This document shows, piece after piece, positions 47,201-60,652 of a stretch of 64,000 bases of DNA. The first letter of the stretch is position 1. Each line of letters opens with the position of its first letter. The stretch comes from Trichoplax adhaerens. Taxonomy: Eukaryota; Placozoa; Uniplacotomia; Trichoplacea; Trichoplacidae. The notes below the pieces were generated by a model, which was given only the letters and a program-made list of their open reading frames with translations, was not told the origin of the DNA and made no database searches. The DNA is taken from NCBI RefSeq assembly GCF_000150275.1, contig NW_002060949.1:3726449-3790448 (forward strand). The letters run 5' to 3'. A program made the position numbers and the translations under genes.

Positions 47201-49915
47201 TTTGTTAATTTCCATAGATCTTCATACATTAAAAGTTTAACCATCTGGATACCATATCGCATGTTCTTCAAAATTATAATTATCACTGCAACCTATAAGG
47301 GTATGTTCAAATCTAGTAACGCTTATTATGATATAATGATACTAAAAATAGATAATTCTTAACGGAGTAGTACAGTTTAAGATATAGATCTATATAACTA
47401 TTGTCATATTTTGTAGTCTATAAATGCAGGTATGTGATGATAGGGTTTTTAACCCTTAATTTTATACAAACAAAGTGAATAGTAGAGGTACGCGATTTAA
47501 TCATGCCAGCTTACCCGATACTTATTTTATTGTCAACAACCGATTATTCTACGTTACATAATGCTTTTACTTCATACTAACCTTATATTCTTCAATAACT
47601 CAACTACTGTGATCAGCTGAAATCTCTATAAAGAATACAGTCAAGAAAAATATTATTTCCATACTTTACTAACTACGTATACAGCAATCATTCAGCAATG
47701 CATTGTATAGATACTATTGCTATTGTAAACGATTAGTAAAAATGATTCTTAACTCTGATAAACACTTATCCTAATTTAACCGATTTGTGTTGATCCAATT
47801 GGACATGAAGTAATAATTGTATATACGTAATACTAGAGTGTCAGATTTCAATTAGAATTTAACTACAGTACGTTGATAAGGTACTTTCAAGAGTTAATCT
47901 TCATTTTGATATCCTTTATTACCGTACTTCAGCGGATTATTAATCACCCATTGACAAGAAGAGCAATAAAAGTAATTTTTATAGCCAAACAAAAGTTAAA
48001 AGTTGCTAGATTCCTAATAAATGATCATTATCTACTTATCTCATCTTAAATAATGACACTAGAATTGAGTCATGCTGTTAATATAGGCCACTGGGAGTGA
48101 TTGCATTAAATGAACTCGCTTGAAGTATCACTAATTTGAAAGCGCTGTATTCTTTAGATAAAAAGTGATCCACTAAAATTCATAATATTACGAATAAAAT
48201 TGTTAGAAATGGTCTTGAGTCGTTTGACAATCTAGAGCAGAGCATTTTATTTTAGAGTAAATATGCAATATTTTGGATGAAGATGTTAGAGATCAAAATT
48301 TTGGTATCTTTATTACTATTATCAGTAATATGTACTAGAAAAGCATAATCATATGTAATAAATGAATATGCTTTCTAAGTTAAACTTATCATAAATCTAT
48401 GCCAAGAATATAAGCGAAAGAAGCTTCTCATCTTCGATTAATTATAATACGACAATTAGATTTTAGATTTTGAATATATCTCTAGTTTGAACAATTACTA
48501 CGCTATTCTACGAGTATAGTGTCATTCTTAGAATTCTATCGCAGTAGCCCTTCATTAAGTAATGCGGTACTAAATCCTAATGTTACTGCTCGTCCCTTTC
48601 TTACCGCTGTTTTACAGTAATCTGGCTCATATTTTTTTACAACAGAATATATTCACTTGACGTAGTTAGTCTGCCACAATATGAAATAGGTCAGAGCTCG
48701 GTCATATTAGAAAATTAGTGATCTACCAAAGCTGAATAACTCTTAAACTGAAAGCACAATACTTTACTGATAGATATCAATATGAAATGGAGGACATGTC
48801 CGAATATTGAATTTGTGAGATGCCTCAATTACCATCTTTAGTTCGGTACTGGCATTTGTTCAATTTGCAGTCAAGTTGTAGAAATGTTAAGTATATATAT
48901 GCATACAAAACTGTATTTATGGTCATATACAATTTACTCGCTACTAAAATACCGAACACATGATGGTTGCCTTCTTGTGATTATGGTTTAAATTACTGTA
49001 AGAATGATAATATTCATCTCATGGAATGAATCAAGATTGATAAATTAACGACTTACGAAATTACTGAAACAGCTACATTTATCGCTAATCTCAATAGATA
49101 TGGTATAAAATTCTTATCAATATTGATAAATAAGTAAATATTCACTAAACTGAACTAGAAACTAGTATATTACAGTACTACTATATTGATAGCTATGATA
49201 GATTTTAAGTGACCTGCATTGTTTACTTACTATATCACAAATAATCACACCTTGTAATATAGTTTGCTATATTCCTTGCAGACTTAACTATAATAATCAA
49301 AAGGAGGTAATCGCTAATAAAATCGCCCTAAAGCTTTATTGGATCTCTTGTCGTTGTGAGATTAAAAGCGATTTTATTTAATGTTGTATTGTACTCTCTC
49401 TAACAACATTGATGAAGAGTTAAAGATTAGATTTTATAGTAATGAAAAATGGTGAATATTAAATCAGACAGCCTTAGATTTATTTTTTCCTCTTCAAATT
49501 TTTACTAAATAGCTTGTAATTAGATCAGTATGCGGGGAAATTTATGACAGTATGATGTTTTATTATGCATTAAAATTAAGAAATAAAGGTACCGTTGGCT
49601 TCGGGCTTCCTACGTTCGTTCTTTGTATTCCATTGCCTTTCATTTAAATAACAATACTGAACCAGTTTTGTATTTGTATTTGCCAGACAACAAATAAATA
49701 ATTATAATATTGCAACAATGTATGATGGCATTATATATTTTTGCCGTTAGAAGTATAGCGTAAGATATGTAGAAAATAATCAACGTTAGCGATTATCAAA
49801 CTAATCAAAAGCAGCAATTATTTAACTAGTATACCCGTATGAAAAAAACTCAGCAGAAGATACCTCGAATGTTATAATTTCCAATTCTGTTAACAGTCTA
49901 TATTAACAGGTTGCA
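44239..49915. other. Intergenic DNA between divergent genes B and C
   Basis: About 5.7 kb. The first part (44480-44700 and 45240-45320) carries many ACAGT palindromes next to the gene B start. From 45400 to 49915 I see AT-rich DNA with no credible exon. The frames at 44383-44676, 45355-45603 and 46214-46399 are not supported. Confidence 0.5.
44485..44700. repeat. ACAGT/GTACAGTAC palindromes upstream of gene B
   Basis: GTACCGTACAGTACCGTACAG at about 44487-44508, ACTGTACACTGTACACTGTA near 44611-44630 and ACTGTACTATACTGTACTGTA near 44680-44700. Their position 250-460 bases upstream of the gene B start codon would allow an effect on its promoter, but nothing shows one. Confidence 0.75.
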
Positions 49916-52269
49916 ATGGCAGTTAAATTTAAAAATTTATATCACTATGGCTATATTTCCAATCACCATTACGTTATGACGTTATTAGTGGTTTTGCTTT
50001 TACTAAATGGTGTAGCGAGTGTTATTATTGGAGGTTTTAGCATCGCATCTGAACAATATTATACCCTAGGTGCCAGAATTTCCGCTCCTATTTGGTGTGG
50101 AATAGCCGTAAGTAATCCATGATCGTGTAATATTTCTTCTATCGCATTCTTTTAAGATGAAAGATAACTGAGTAAACAGTTTTTCTTGATCAATAATCGA
50201 CATATACCCGCAGATTTTATCGCATTGATTCCTGTAAGGAACTGTTTTTCACTTACCGTACAAATTTTCTATAGCTACCATTAAATACACCGGTAAATAG
50301 TATAAGTCCTTAAAGTCTTATTTAGTTAATAACTGTGGTATAGTACAACAGCGAAATGCTATTTCATTAATATCGGATAAGTTATGTCCTACGTGCTAGT
50401 GAGTCTTTAATATTTTCAAGCGATAGTACACGGATAACTTTAGATTACTAGTATGCGAATATAAATCCTTTCTACCACGCATTATTTCTATACCTTTGCC
50501 TACAGCGAGTATAAGATATGTTCTCTTATTGATAAATTTCTCAAATATACGCATATGTCAACACGATTGATGCCGCCTAAGCTAACCAGAACTCAGTTCT
50601 TACCATTTCATGTCCAATGGTACCGTAGCGCTTTTTTTACTTGCATACCGGATCGTTGCCTATTTGTGATCTACGAGATAATTGCTGTTGGGAATCTCTT
50701 ATACTATATAGGGCTTCGTCACATCTACGTATCCACCGTCGTTTTCAGTTATATAGGTCATAATCGTTATTTGTGAATACATTTTTCTACGTACTTTATC
50801 TACCCGTATGCAATACGCATTACACTAATCGGGTTCCTTAATTATGTGAAATTAACTGTACAATAGCATTCCTTACCTTACAGTATATGATCGTAAATAA
50901 TCAAATTTCACGAAGCAATGCTAATCATTTAACTTTTCCATGATAAGTTACGCACTGTATACTTCAGGCCGTAGAGAAAGACTGGTCATCCACCGACCCA
51001 AATATTCTCTTATAAATCGGGCGATCTAGCAATGTAACATTAATGAAAGTATTTTGCCAACTTGATAAAGATTGTACTAACAGGCAGTCCTTTGTTCCAA
51101 TTAAACATACACCGTTAAATTTATATAAAGCTAATTAATATTGAAACGTTACAAGATTATATTATATATTACCTTCACGGATTTGTAATCTGGTGATGAA
51201 ACTGATTTGCTATATCTTCGCTAGATAGCTGGATATAATATCAGTACTTTTGTCAATTTTTTCTATTAGGTTACTCTTTCTGGAATCTCTGGACTGTTGA
51301 ATTTGTGTTATCGCGATAGTATTGCACACGTAAGTTAGCATCATGCTTACTTCACAATAGCTCAGGATAAAGTGATTAATTTACTAGTTTATTGTTACAA
51401 AGGCTTCCAAAGCTAATAATAAGTCTAATCTCTTGCGAATACGTGCCATTTATATTTTACAAAGAAATGTATCTAGCATAAGTTAATAATTTTTTAACTA
51501 CCAATAAAGCCAATCGTAGAACCAGAGCACTTAGTCTTGTAGTTTACTTATGCCAGTTCTACGCTAATTTTTTATTATTACTGGCGGTTTGACGTAGTGA
51601 AAACAGTACAGAGTACTGGTCTCCTATGAATATTGTCCTTTGCTATGTAGAATTTTATTCAAATTTGATAAAGAGAATTTTAGTTTTACATCTAATGTTA
51701 ATTCTGAACTCTTAAAATCTGTAGTTACTCATTATTTATGTACTGTATGAATTTAGACCAAATGGTTTTATGGACTCTCTATCTTTGCTGCGGTTACTAA
51801 TGCTTTCGGTTTGGTAACTCTATTTTTGGGTATTGGTTTCCATAGCCCATTCAATATTGCAGCGGATGTTTTGATCGGAGTTGGATTTTTATTATCTGTT
51901 ACAACTGCTTTAATGATCGGCTGTGGGGTTTATTGCTACCGTGATGACTTAGTAAGTTAGATTTAAGGCTGCTTGGATCATTGAAAGACATAGTGATGTT
52001 AATATAATAGTCAACGACCAGTTAAGGCATGAATTTCATATTTTTGGAGTGATTTACCAATAACGTTAATTGTAAAATTTGATTAAAGCACTGATATCGT
52101 ACTAAAATATGCTTTTCATTAATAGTCTTTAATTCAAAAAGGGACCTGGGCTAGCATAAATCATAGCTTAGCTTATAGAAAGATGGGTCAAGATATATAC
52201 GATGATGCCAATTACAGGATAGGTAAATTAAAATATAATAAACTAATTGATGCACTTCATAAAAGTTGA
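49916..52269 (+). CDS. CD20/MS4A-like four-pass membrane protein C
   Basis: Exons 49916-50107, 51270-51329 and 51757-51951 are well supported (GTAAGT donors, phase 0 throughout). The proposed last exon is 52183-52269 (28 aa, MGQDIYDDANYRIG...), joined after GCTTATAGAAAG, giving 177 aa in total. TM1 is VMTLLVVLLLLNGVASVIIGGF; PIWCGIA takes the place of FWAG; TM2 is VTLSGISGLLNL. TM3 (WFYGLSIFAAVTNAFGLVTLFL) and TM4 (AADVLIGVGFLLSVTTALMIGC) share one exon. The start ATG follows TTAACAGGTTGCA, which could also be the acceptor of a 5' UTR exon. The alternative tail at 57144 (see D) is also in phase, so the C-terminus is the uncertain part. Confidence 0.75.
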
Positions 52270-55200
52270 GACGCATTTACATATACTGAAATACGATATA
52301 ATTTCTAAAATATTATGCAAAAGAAGCTTAAATAATCTCTGTATCTTAATTTATATACCAGAGGTTCGAAAGTCAGGCAAGATCATCGAAAAGTCCGAGT
52401 TTTAAACGATCAAGCTCATTGTTGAACTATAGCCCACGCGATAGCTTGGCTAATTGAAGGGGTCGATAGTATTAATACTGAAATCAAGTATAAAAATTTT
52501 ACTTTCGATATTAAAGAATTGAGATTTAAATGATCAAACAGGTGGAATCTTCATGTGCTAAGAAAAGCATCGCAAAAGTGCCCATCATGATCTTTAAACT
52601 CATTCAGGACTTGGTGATTGGAATTGTACAAACTCATTTAACCGGTTTATTATAATAACTATTCTTTTAAGTTATGGCATAAGCATAGCTTAAAGTAGAA
52701 ATACGGCATCTCTACCAAAGAACTAACAAAATATTGACGTCGTGGAATATCCATGCAATGTTTTATTAATCGTTAACATTGTCGATGATTTTAACTCTAA
52801 CTGAATTCAAACTTTAATATAGACGAACGGAATAACTTTGCTTATTAAAAAGGATCCTAACTATTGTTCTGCTTTGTGATACTTATCACTGCTATTTTAT
52901 TCACGGTATTTTTATTAATATGCACCACATTTCTATCACAAAAGACAATTTTTAACTTTAGTTTATTCTTTTATAGAACAGATCGTAATTAACGATAACT
53001 ATTGTCTTGCAACTTAGTAATGGAAAATTTTTCGTAATTAATTTAAATTAAATTGAACAGTACGCTCCTATATCTATGGTGATTATTATTGGAAGAAAGC
53101 TAAATAAAATGTAGCGATGCTGAACTGAAGTTGTATTTTAGACATTACTTACAGTAGCATATTATGTAATTAATAAAACTCTATAAAGCGGCACTGCCTA
53201 AAGAGAATGATACAATTGAGCTTGGAAATGTATTCAGTATTTAATAGGTATAAATTAGATTTTGAATATAGTTACCATCCGACATCTGAGTACGATTAAA
53301 CTTTAAACATTAAATTAGGGTATAAGCCAGGTTTTGGTTGCATCGCTTAGAAGAGATAGGTACATAAAAGTACAGTATAGTTAACTATAGTTTGTAGAAG
53401 CTACTTCAGATACAAGCTTACAAGCGTAAGTATTGTACTACACACAAAAATCTCTTGTATATTATTCAGGCGAATATCCAACTTGTATGTGCAGTACTGT
53501 ATGTACTCAGGAACTAATCAATGTTTTTGTAGACTTGGACATCAAATTTACGATAGATGACATATGTAGATAAACATTTTACCAGTTGAATGTAAATATT
53601 ATTCATCTGATCTATTCTATTTTTTCAATTTTCAGACGGAAATTAATATAATATTCTGTATTTAAATTATTTGAGTTATTCTAAGCTTGTATATTAGGAC
53701 TGTATTGTGTAGGAGAGCTTGATAGAAGATAAGCAAATACAATGTAAAATTTCATTAGTGGTCTGGTACAGATGTCATGAGACCAAAATTAGAAGCAGAG
53801 TTTTTGAAATAATCTATTATAGTCGCAAAGGGACTAGATAATACTATAAATTCTTAGTTACGTATGTATATGTATGTGCTAAATATGCTGCAATTACGTT
53901 AAAATAGAGCATATCGTAGCCTTATTTTATCAGCCAGCATCTCTAAGCAAATGGAATTTAATTTAATTAAGCACCATTTCCACTGTTTAAAAGTTGATAC
54001 TATCTGTTTGTTAACGTTATAATAAATCATTCACATATAATTATCTAATAATTGGATCAAATGTAAGTAATTCTCACCCGTATTAATGAATGGTACGTGA
54101 TTTTTGGTCGATAAAGATGAATTTCAAGCGGTAGAAGATTTGCGTTGCTGTTTGTTCATAGGTTAATAATTATAAATGTCTATTTTCCGTGATAGAAAAT
54201 TTAAATCTTTTATCTTTCGAAATTGCTATAATATGGAGATGTGATGAAATAGTTTTAAATTTATACTACTAGCTGAATTAATCAAAACGCGGCAACATTA
54301 ATCAATTAGATTTTTGTTAGAAAATACGTAACATAAAGTATTGACAGTTCAGACTGTTTTATTAACAAACTAAGTATATTTGTCATAATTCCTATCTTAA
54401 AATTATCTACTTTCTTCTCTAGAACTAGAACGAAAATAAAAATGATCATGAAATATATTTATCTCCTTTAACGTATTTGTAATAACCTAAATTGATCTTG
54501 AATTCTAGCGATCACAGAGCTAGTGAGCAATAGTGCTATTTTAGAGCTGCAACAGCCAGAAATAATGCACTTTATCTCAAAAATGATATCGCAACATGGG
54601 GCCTTAGCATCTGATCATTAAAACTGAAGTAAAGTCTCTATAACATATTGTCAAAGACATAAACGCTCAATCGTACTTTGCTGTTAGTGCTACTGAAAGC
54701 TAATTGTTTCTAACGTACAGTATAAGAGGCGCGATGAATTCAAATTTAGGTGCTGAGTCTCTATATGTACAGGGGGTGTTTAAATTAATTAGCCGGTAGA
54801 ATTATGTTACAAGTGGAGGGTAGTAGACCCAGTATGGATAGCTAATTGCATTGACTAGGAAGGCAGCCTTACAGTTTTGATTTAATTATATTCTATCGAT
54901 TGGCTGCATAATTACAAATGATTAATCTACCATATTGCAAGACATATGTTTATAACTAAATTTATATACATAGCACGAATGTTATGAATCCCGTGTGAGA
55001 AAGTTAAAAGATATAATAGTACTCAAGAACTTCTATTTTAATGTGTACCAGAAAATTTGAAATAAAGCGTTATTTTACGGATGAGTCTTCTATAAAAGGT
55101 AAATTGGAAATTTTAATATTAGTAAATCAATAGGATATATTGTAAGCAAAGGTATAGATTTCTTTGATTAAAGTGAAGACTGGTTTTGCTATCGTGTCCT

Positions 55201-56728
55201 AGAGTTATTCCACATACACGGTAAAGGTTAAAACGCATCAGATTAATAGAATCGCTAAGTCACATTATTATTTAAATTAGCTCTAGTTAGCATAAAACAT
55301 GGCCATAACATTGATATTTTAATCACCTAATACTAGATTATCTAATAAATGTACTAGATTTAGTAATTTTATACTATAAGAAGAAATATTATCTATGTTG
55401 TTACTCTTCTGGCAATAATATCAAAACTGTAATTAAATTCTATTTGCAGAAGGCCCACGCTATTATCTTATTCGTTCTCTAATTTCTATAAAGCAATAAC
55501 TATAGAGAGAGATAACACGTACAGTTAGTCTAATATTATACTAGCGTACCTATAATACGTTCAAAAATATCGAACACATTGGATAGCAAAAGTAGTGTTT
55601 ATACGTAGACTTAAAATTCAATTTTATATAGATTTTTGGGCAATCATAATTTTCTTGAGATTTTTCTGAACCTATAAACTCATAATATGCTAACATGGTT
55701 TCTTTAGAGATCGAGAAAATCTATCCGAATAGTAATAACGATAAAAATTTCTAAATCGGGTTGGCTAGAAATCGTTTTATGCCTATTCACATTGATATAC
55801 AGACTATACTGTAAGCAAAGAACAAATATGATACAATTACAGTGTAAAATGAGTCAACCTAATAGTTAAGCCGCAATAGGAAACTATATTACAATTTCGT
55901 AAGACAGTTTAATAAACATTTAATCAGAAAACACCATATAAGTAGGAAAACAAGCAAATATAGCTATCATCGGCAGTCTTTAACTTCAATAATTGAGATC
56001 GGTACGGTAGTACCTTGCTCGGAGTTGTTAGAATTAACAAATAGTATTTACTGGATCATCACAATGAGTAAGTGTATACTGAAGGATTACGTTCTAGTAA
56101 TATCCCTTCAGCCTATTAATATCCTTACATTCTAGATTCCAATGTCAACATTTAGCTATGACAACAAGAAATAACTCAGTTACTGGAAATTAAATACAAA
56201 AATTATGTTATGAACATCTTAGGAGCCCAATCAGTGATGCTTTATTTTTGTTCTTCTACTCTATTAAAATTTTTACGTACACTTGTAGACTGATATTCAT
56301 TGATCAGCCTAATAGATTCTATAAAATATAGCAAGATAGGAAATGGGATTATTTATGTTAGTTACTTATTCATAAGATTTCTGCTAAATTCTATTCAGTC
56401 TAAGGCATCAATACTAGATAAAACAATTTCAATCTTTAGTATTGTTTTTGACGCCATGATAAATGATTAATTATGTAAAATGGCTTCTCAAAAATTTGCT
56501 ATAAAAGCTCCTAAGTGTTTTGTAGCTTTTCCATTTACTTAAAGTTATCTAACTATACGATCAGGGTTTAAGCTTGATAGTTATCCGTAAGAATTGAAAA
56601 ATACTTATATTACTGCATACAATATTGTTTTGCTAGTAGGATTATTTCCATCTGTGGCCTGTCTTGGGAGAATAAATTGACAATTATTTTAAGAAATAGA
56701 AAGCTTTCCCTTTTTTGTAGATCTAGAG
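52270..56728. other. AT-rich interval between C and orphan exons D
   Basis: 4.5 kb where I looked for TM1, TM2 and TM3 exons matching D and found none that is convincing. A hydrophobic stretch of about 27 codons near 52863-52945 has no usable splice sites. Confidence 0.45.
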
Positions 56729-57299
56729 ATGGTTATGCACTTTGGCCCAGGTCTTGATGTTCCAATCTTAGTGGCTACATGTATTAGCCTGATTGGTCTA
56801 GCCATTAGTTTGGTTATTATTTGCATAAATGTAAATTGTTCGGATCATAAGGTAAGCAAAGGAAATGTCACACTGTATTCTAATCTTTCGTCATTGAGTG
56901 CTCTAAAATGGTTATTTTATTACAAATTATTTTTTTACAAAAATATCCGCTACTATTAATAATTGATTTTGTTATGAGCATTAACAATGTATACCTTCGT
57001 GTTATGCTATAAATAATAACCAACTTATATTAGTGTGTACCTCTATAAAACAAATAGAGTACTTACAATTATATTGTTGCAAGGAAAAAAGCTTGGTAAT
57101 AGGTACAAATCTAATTTATGATACTATGTTGAACTATAATTAGAAAGAAAGGATGGGAGAGCTAGAAATTCCGACAATTGTTATTGAAGACTACGATGAA
57201 ATTCTCAGAAAAAACGGTGAAGGTGAAAGTGGGAAAGTAATTCATGGACGTCGATTATCTGTATTACCGGGTGGAGTAGCCGATGATGCAAACATTTGA
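56729..57299 (+). pseudogene. Orphan CD20-like exon pair D (TM4 and tail)
   Basis: Exon 56729-56851 encodes VMHFGPGLDVPILVATCISL then IGLAISLVIICINVNCSDHK, a TM4-like segment aligned with the end of gene C exon 3, followed by a consensus donor AAG|GTAAGC. Exon 57144-57299 starts after ATAATTAG in phase 0 (KERMGELEIPTIVIEDYDE) and ends in a stop after GGVADDANI; it is a charged cytosolic tail. The two join cleanly across a 292-bp intron. No TM1-TM3 exons are found upstream. It may be a truncated fifth copy, alternative 3' exons of gene C, or an intact gene whose other exons have diverged beyond recognition. The label pseudogene is provisional. Confidence 0.5.
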
Positions 57300-60200
57300 A
57301 ATCAATTATGGATCTTTTCCCAACTCTTTAATGGAGTTACTTATATTAGTTTGTGTCTAATCTATGGTCTTACTCTATGAGACGGCTAGTAAAACTTATT
57401 CTATTAATAAGTAAAGATGTATTCAAAGAAATTCATGAATAATTTATGGAGAAACGAAAAGATGAATCATACTTCCTGAACTAAGAAGAAAATGGGTTGG
57501 AAGCCGATAGCAGCTTGAATTATAGGCACATTTAAATAACATGACATAGACAAATTTTATATCGAAGTAATTTTCTAGTCGTATACGCAAAATGAGCAAA
57601 TGATCGTTGTAAAGGACTTAAAATGGCTTACTGTCAACATATTGATAAACATACCTTCTTCAACAAGCTCTGATGTAGGTAAGAAATGATTCTCCTGTAA
57701 ATAACGAAAATTTGGTCACACTTGCGCGAAAAATTTCAACGAATTCTTATTCTAATAAGAATGAAATCTGACAGTTATCAATATCAAGCAAATCATTGCG
57801 TGTGCAATAGCTCATAGTTAATAAATTGCAATTCCAAGTCCATTTCTAGATAAGAAATGAGACAAGGTCGACTTTTAAATGTTGCTAAAAATCAATATTC
57901 TATGTATTGATAGAGGAAAGAGCTGTAACACAGCATTGGTCAATTTAGCCATGAAGAGTAGCAATTCCATCTTATCTTAAACATGGCTAAGCAATTGGTT
58001 AGATTATGCTCAGTATTATCGAAGCAATTTGTTATCGAAACTTCAATGAAAGATTCACAACAGCTGCAAAAATGAAGTGATCTTATACGAAACTAACATT
58101 CGTTTCATGAATCTACTGATAGACAAGTTTAATAAATTTATAGGATCTATACTTAGGTCAATTGAAAGTGTAAATTTAGCTAGGGCCCCCATTTATGTGA
58201 GTACGGTAAATTATTTATAAAAGTCATAGCTTCTAATTTATAAATAAGTATGCATCGAATTATACCTATGTTATTTCTGAAAAGTTGTTAACAACCTCAT
58301 CGATTATTTCTAGCATTTCAGTAATTTATATCTAGGTGCGGTATTAATAGTATATAAGTACTGTACTAAATCGTAGACTGCTTTGCTTATGTTTGTTTGA
58401 AGCAACATCATACAGGTTATGCGAATAATCTAATGTAATTTGAGTGAGTGTTTTAAGATGGCTCACTCAATTTAGTAGCAGGATATCTGACCATTGTAAC
58501 TACCGCACCGATCGATAAAACGAGTTTTATTTGGCACCGGATTTATATCGTATTTTATTATTAAAATTAAATTATAAACTATTACTGTTCATAAAATGAA
58601 GTTTTTTCGATGTTTCACTAATCTCAATGTGAATTGTGTAATTAATGAGATGTTAAATAATATTTAGCAAGTTTTGTAAAGTTAAGCCACCTATTCCCTA
58701 TCGATGTCATGACGTCAGTGAGTCATAACTATTGATCACAAGTCGATATCTTGTTAATCATTTGGTATAAAAAAGATTCACTGAAATTTACCCCTTTACA
58801 TCTTCATGTTTTACGTCATAAAAAATCCACAGCTTTTAAATAATTTAGGAATTTGAGTGGGCACGTTCTTTTCTATAAATATTGTACATTACTTATTGCT
58901 TGATGGACAGTATCAATTAAATTAAAGTATAATTGGGTACTTTTCACGTGCAATTTATTCCAGTGCTAATCGATTTTTGGATGTTATAAAATTTTACTCT
59001 TCCGAATCTGATCAGTTGCACCGTCATGCAAATTGGCATACTTAATATTAGGATTTAAAAAGGTTAATAATCCTTAGCAATTAATGTGTAAGTCAGCTTA
59101 AGGTATGTAAAAAATTACATGGTATATCATAATTGAGAATAGAGCATTCCCTAAAATCATTCTAAAATGAGATTTTCCTTTATTTTCTCTCTCTGTATAC
59201 AGTATATATCAGGATGAATGATTCCGCAGAAATATGATATTACTACAGATTTCGACATAGAAATAGAGCTTGAAAAATATGCGTTGATATTAGTTATTCT
59301 TAAGATCCTATTCCATGGTGTTATTACAACCTACTTGCAGTATTTCTGCACATCAATCATGGCGAATTTAGGCAGTGTCAGCTTGAAAAGGTTAATGCAA
59401 TGACTATTTAAATCGTCTTTAATATTACCATTAATATGGAAGGAAAATTCATTTGGAATGGCATGCTAAGCTTTAGGACACATTAAGATGTGCAATGAAA
59501 ATGGCAATGAATAAATTTACGATAATGCTTCTAGGCTAGTAATTGTTGTAGAATTTAAGATTGCCAATATCACAAATCTCTATTCGGAATATTTATATCC
59601 ATTGCATCAACTTGTAAAAATTTACAAGTATTGACCACTTTTCTTAATCTACAGATTACTACGCTCGAAATTTTTATTGCAAATCCACTTTGCAACTATC
59701 TTTTTCGTATCCAGCTATGTAACTGGATATAAGTAGGATTATTTTTGCATATGCTTGATATTGATCTTTATTTGACTAGAGATACAATCGCGATTCCGTT
59801 CAATTTTTAAATTAATATTTGAGATAAGATTATTTTTAAGGATAGATTTAGGGGATAAAGATACTGCTATAAAAGTATAAATCGAAATACTATAGAAGGT
59901 TTATGCTGGTATTAGCAGTACAGACAATGGCTTCAGGACTTTGTTATAAATAAAATCATAACTCATTTCAATTTTTAAATCAGTATTTGAGTATAAGGTT
60001 CCTAATCTAAGGGATAATTTTAGAGAACTAAGAAAGCCTAAGTGTAAAAAAGAAATCGAAATAGATGATTTTTGGTGGCATCAGCATCGTAGGGTATGAC
60101 CCCAAGGCTATGCTATGAATCATGATTATAAAATGAACTATTCTAAAATTTTCATTTTAATCTAATTAATTTCTTAATTAAATATTTTTAGTTAAGCTTT

Positions 60201-60652
60201 CAGTCATTTTGTAGATAAGACAATATAAAGCAGCTTTCCGTATTATTCCGTGGCTACAATGGCCATGAGGCATTTTAAGCAACTTCTCTTACTTTATCTT
60301 GTGTTCAGTCGCAGGTAGCTTAAATTTCTGCCCATATGTTTTATATTGTAATAATGTAATAGTGTACACCTATGCAAAATATCAATAAATTGTCTTATTT
60401 GCAACCTAAGCCTGTTGTAGAAGGGTGCTGATTATTGAAAATCTGGCCAAATTAAACGAAGTCTTATTGCATTAAAATTTAGTCCAATATAATTGTCTGC
60501 AGATTTTGTCAAGCAAGTATTCTTGCTAAATACAAAATAAACAGCACTGAGTAGCACTTTTCCAGCTATCAACATATTTAGTGATTTTGGCAGCAGATTT
60601 GTCCACTTCGCTATTTGAAAATTGCATTATACCCGTATTCAGTAAGAAAAAA
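57300..60652. other. Intergenic DNA upstream of gene E
   Basis: AT-rich, no supported exon. The frame 59218-59403 has no recognisable domain. CAATTTTTAAATYARTATTTGAG occurs near 59800 and again near 59970 with similar surroundings, a weak local duplication. GTATTCAG just before 60641 may be the acceptor for a gene E 5' UTR exon. Confidence 0.45.

Noticed and set aside
52863-52998. Hydrophobic stretch resembling a transmembrane exon, considered as missing part of D
   Set aside because: It lacks a usable donor or acceptor in phase 0 and AT-rich DNA often encodes hydrophobic runs.
59218-59403. 61-aa plus-strand frame considered as an additional gene
   Set aside because: No recognised domain, ordinary AT-rich composition and no supported splice partners.
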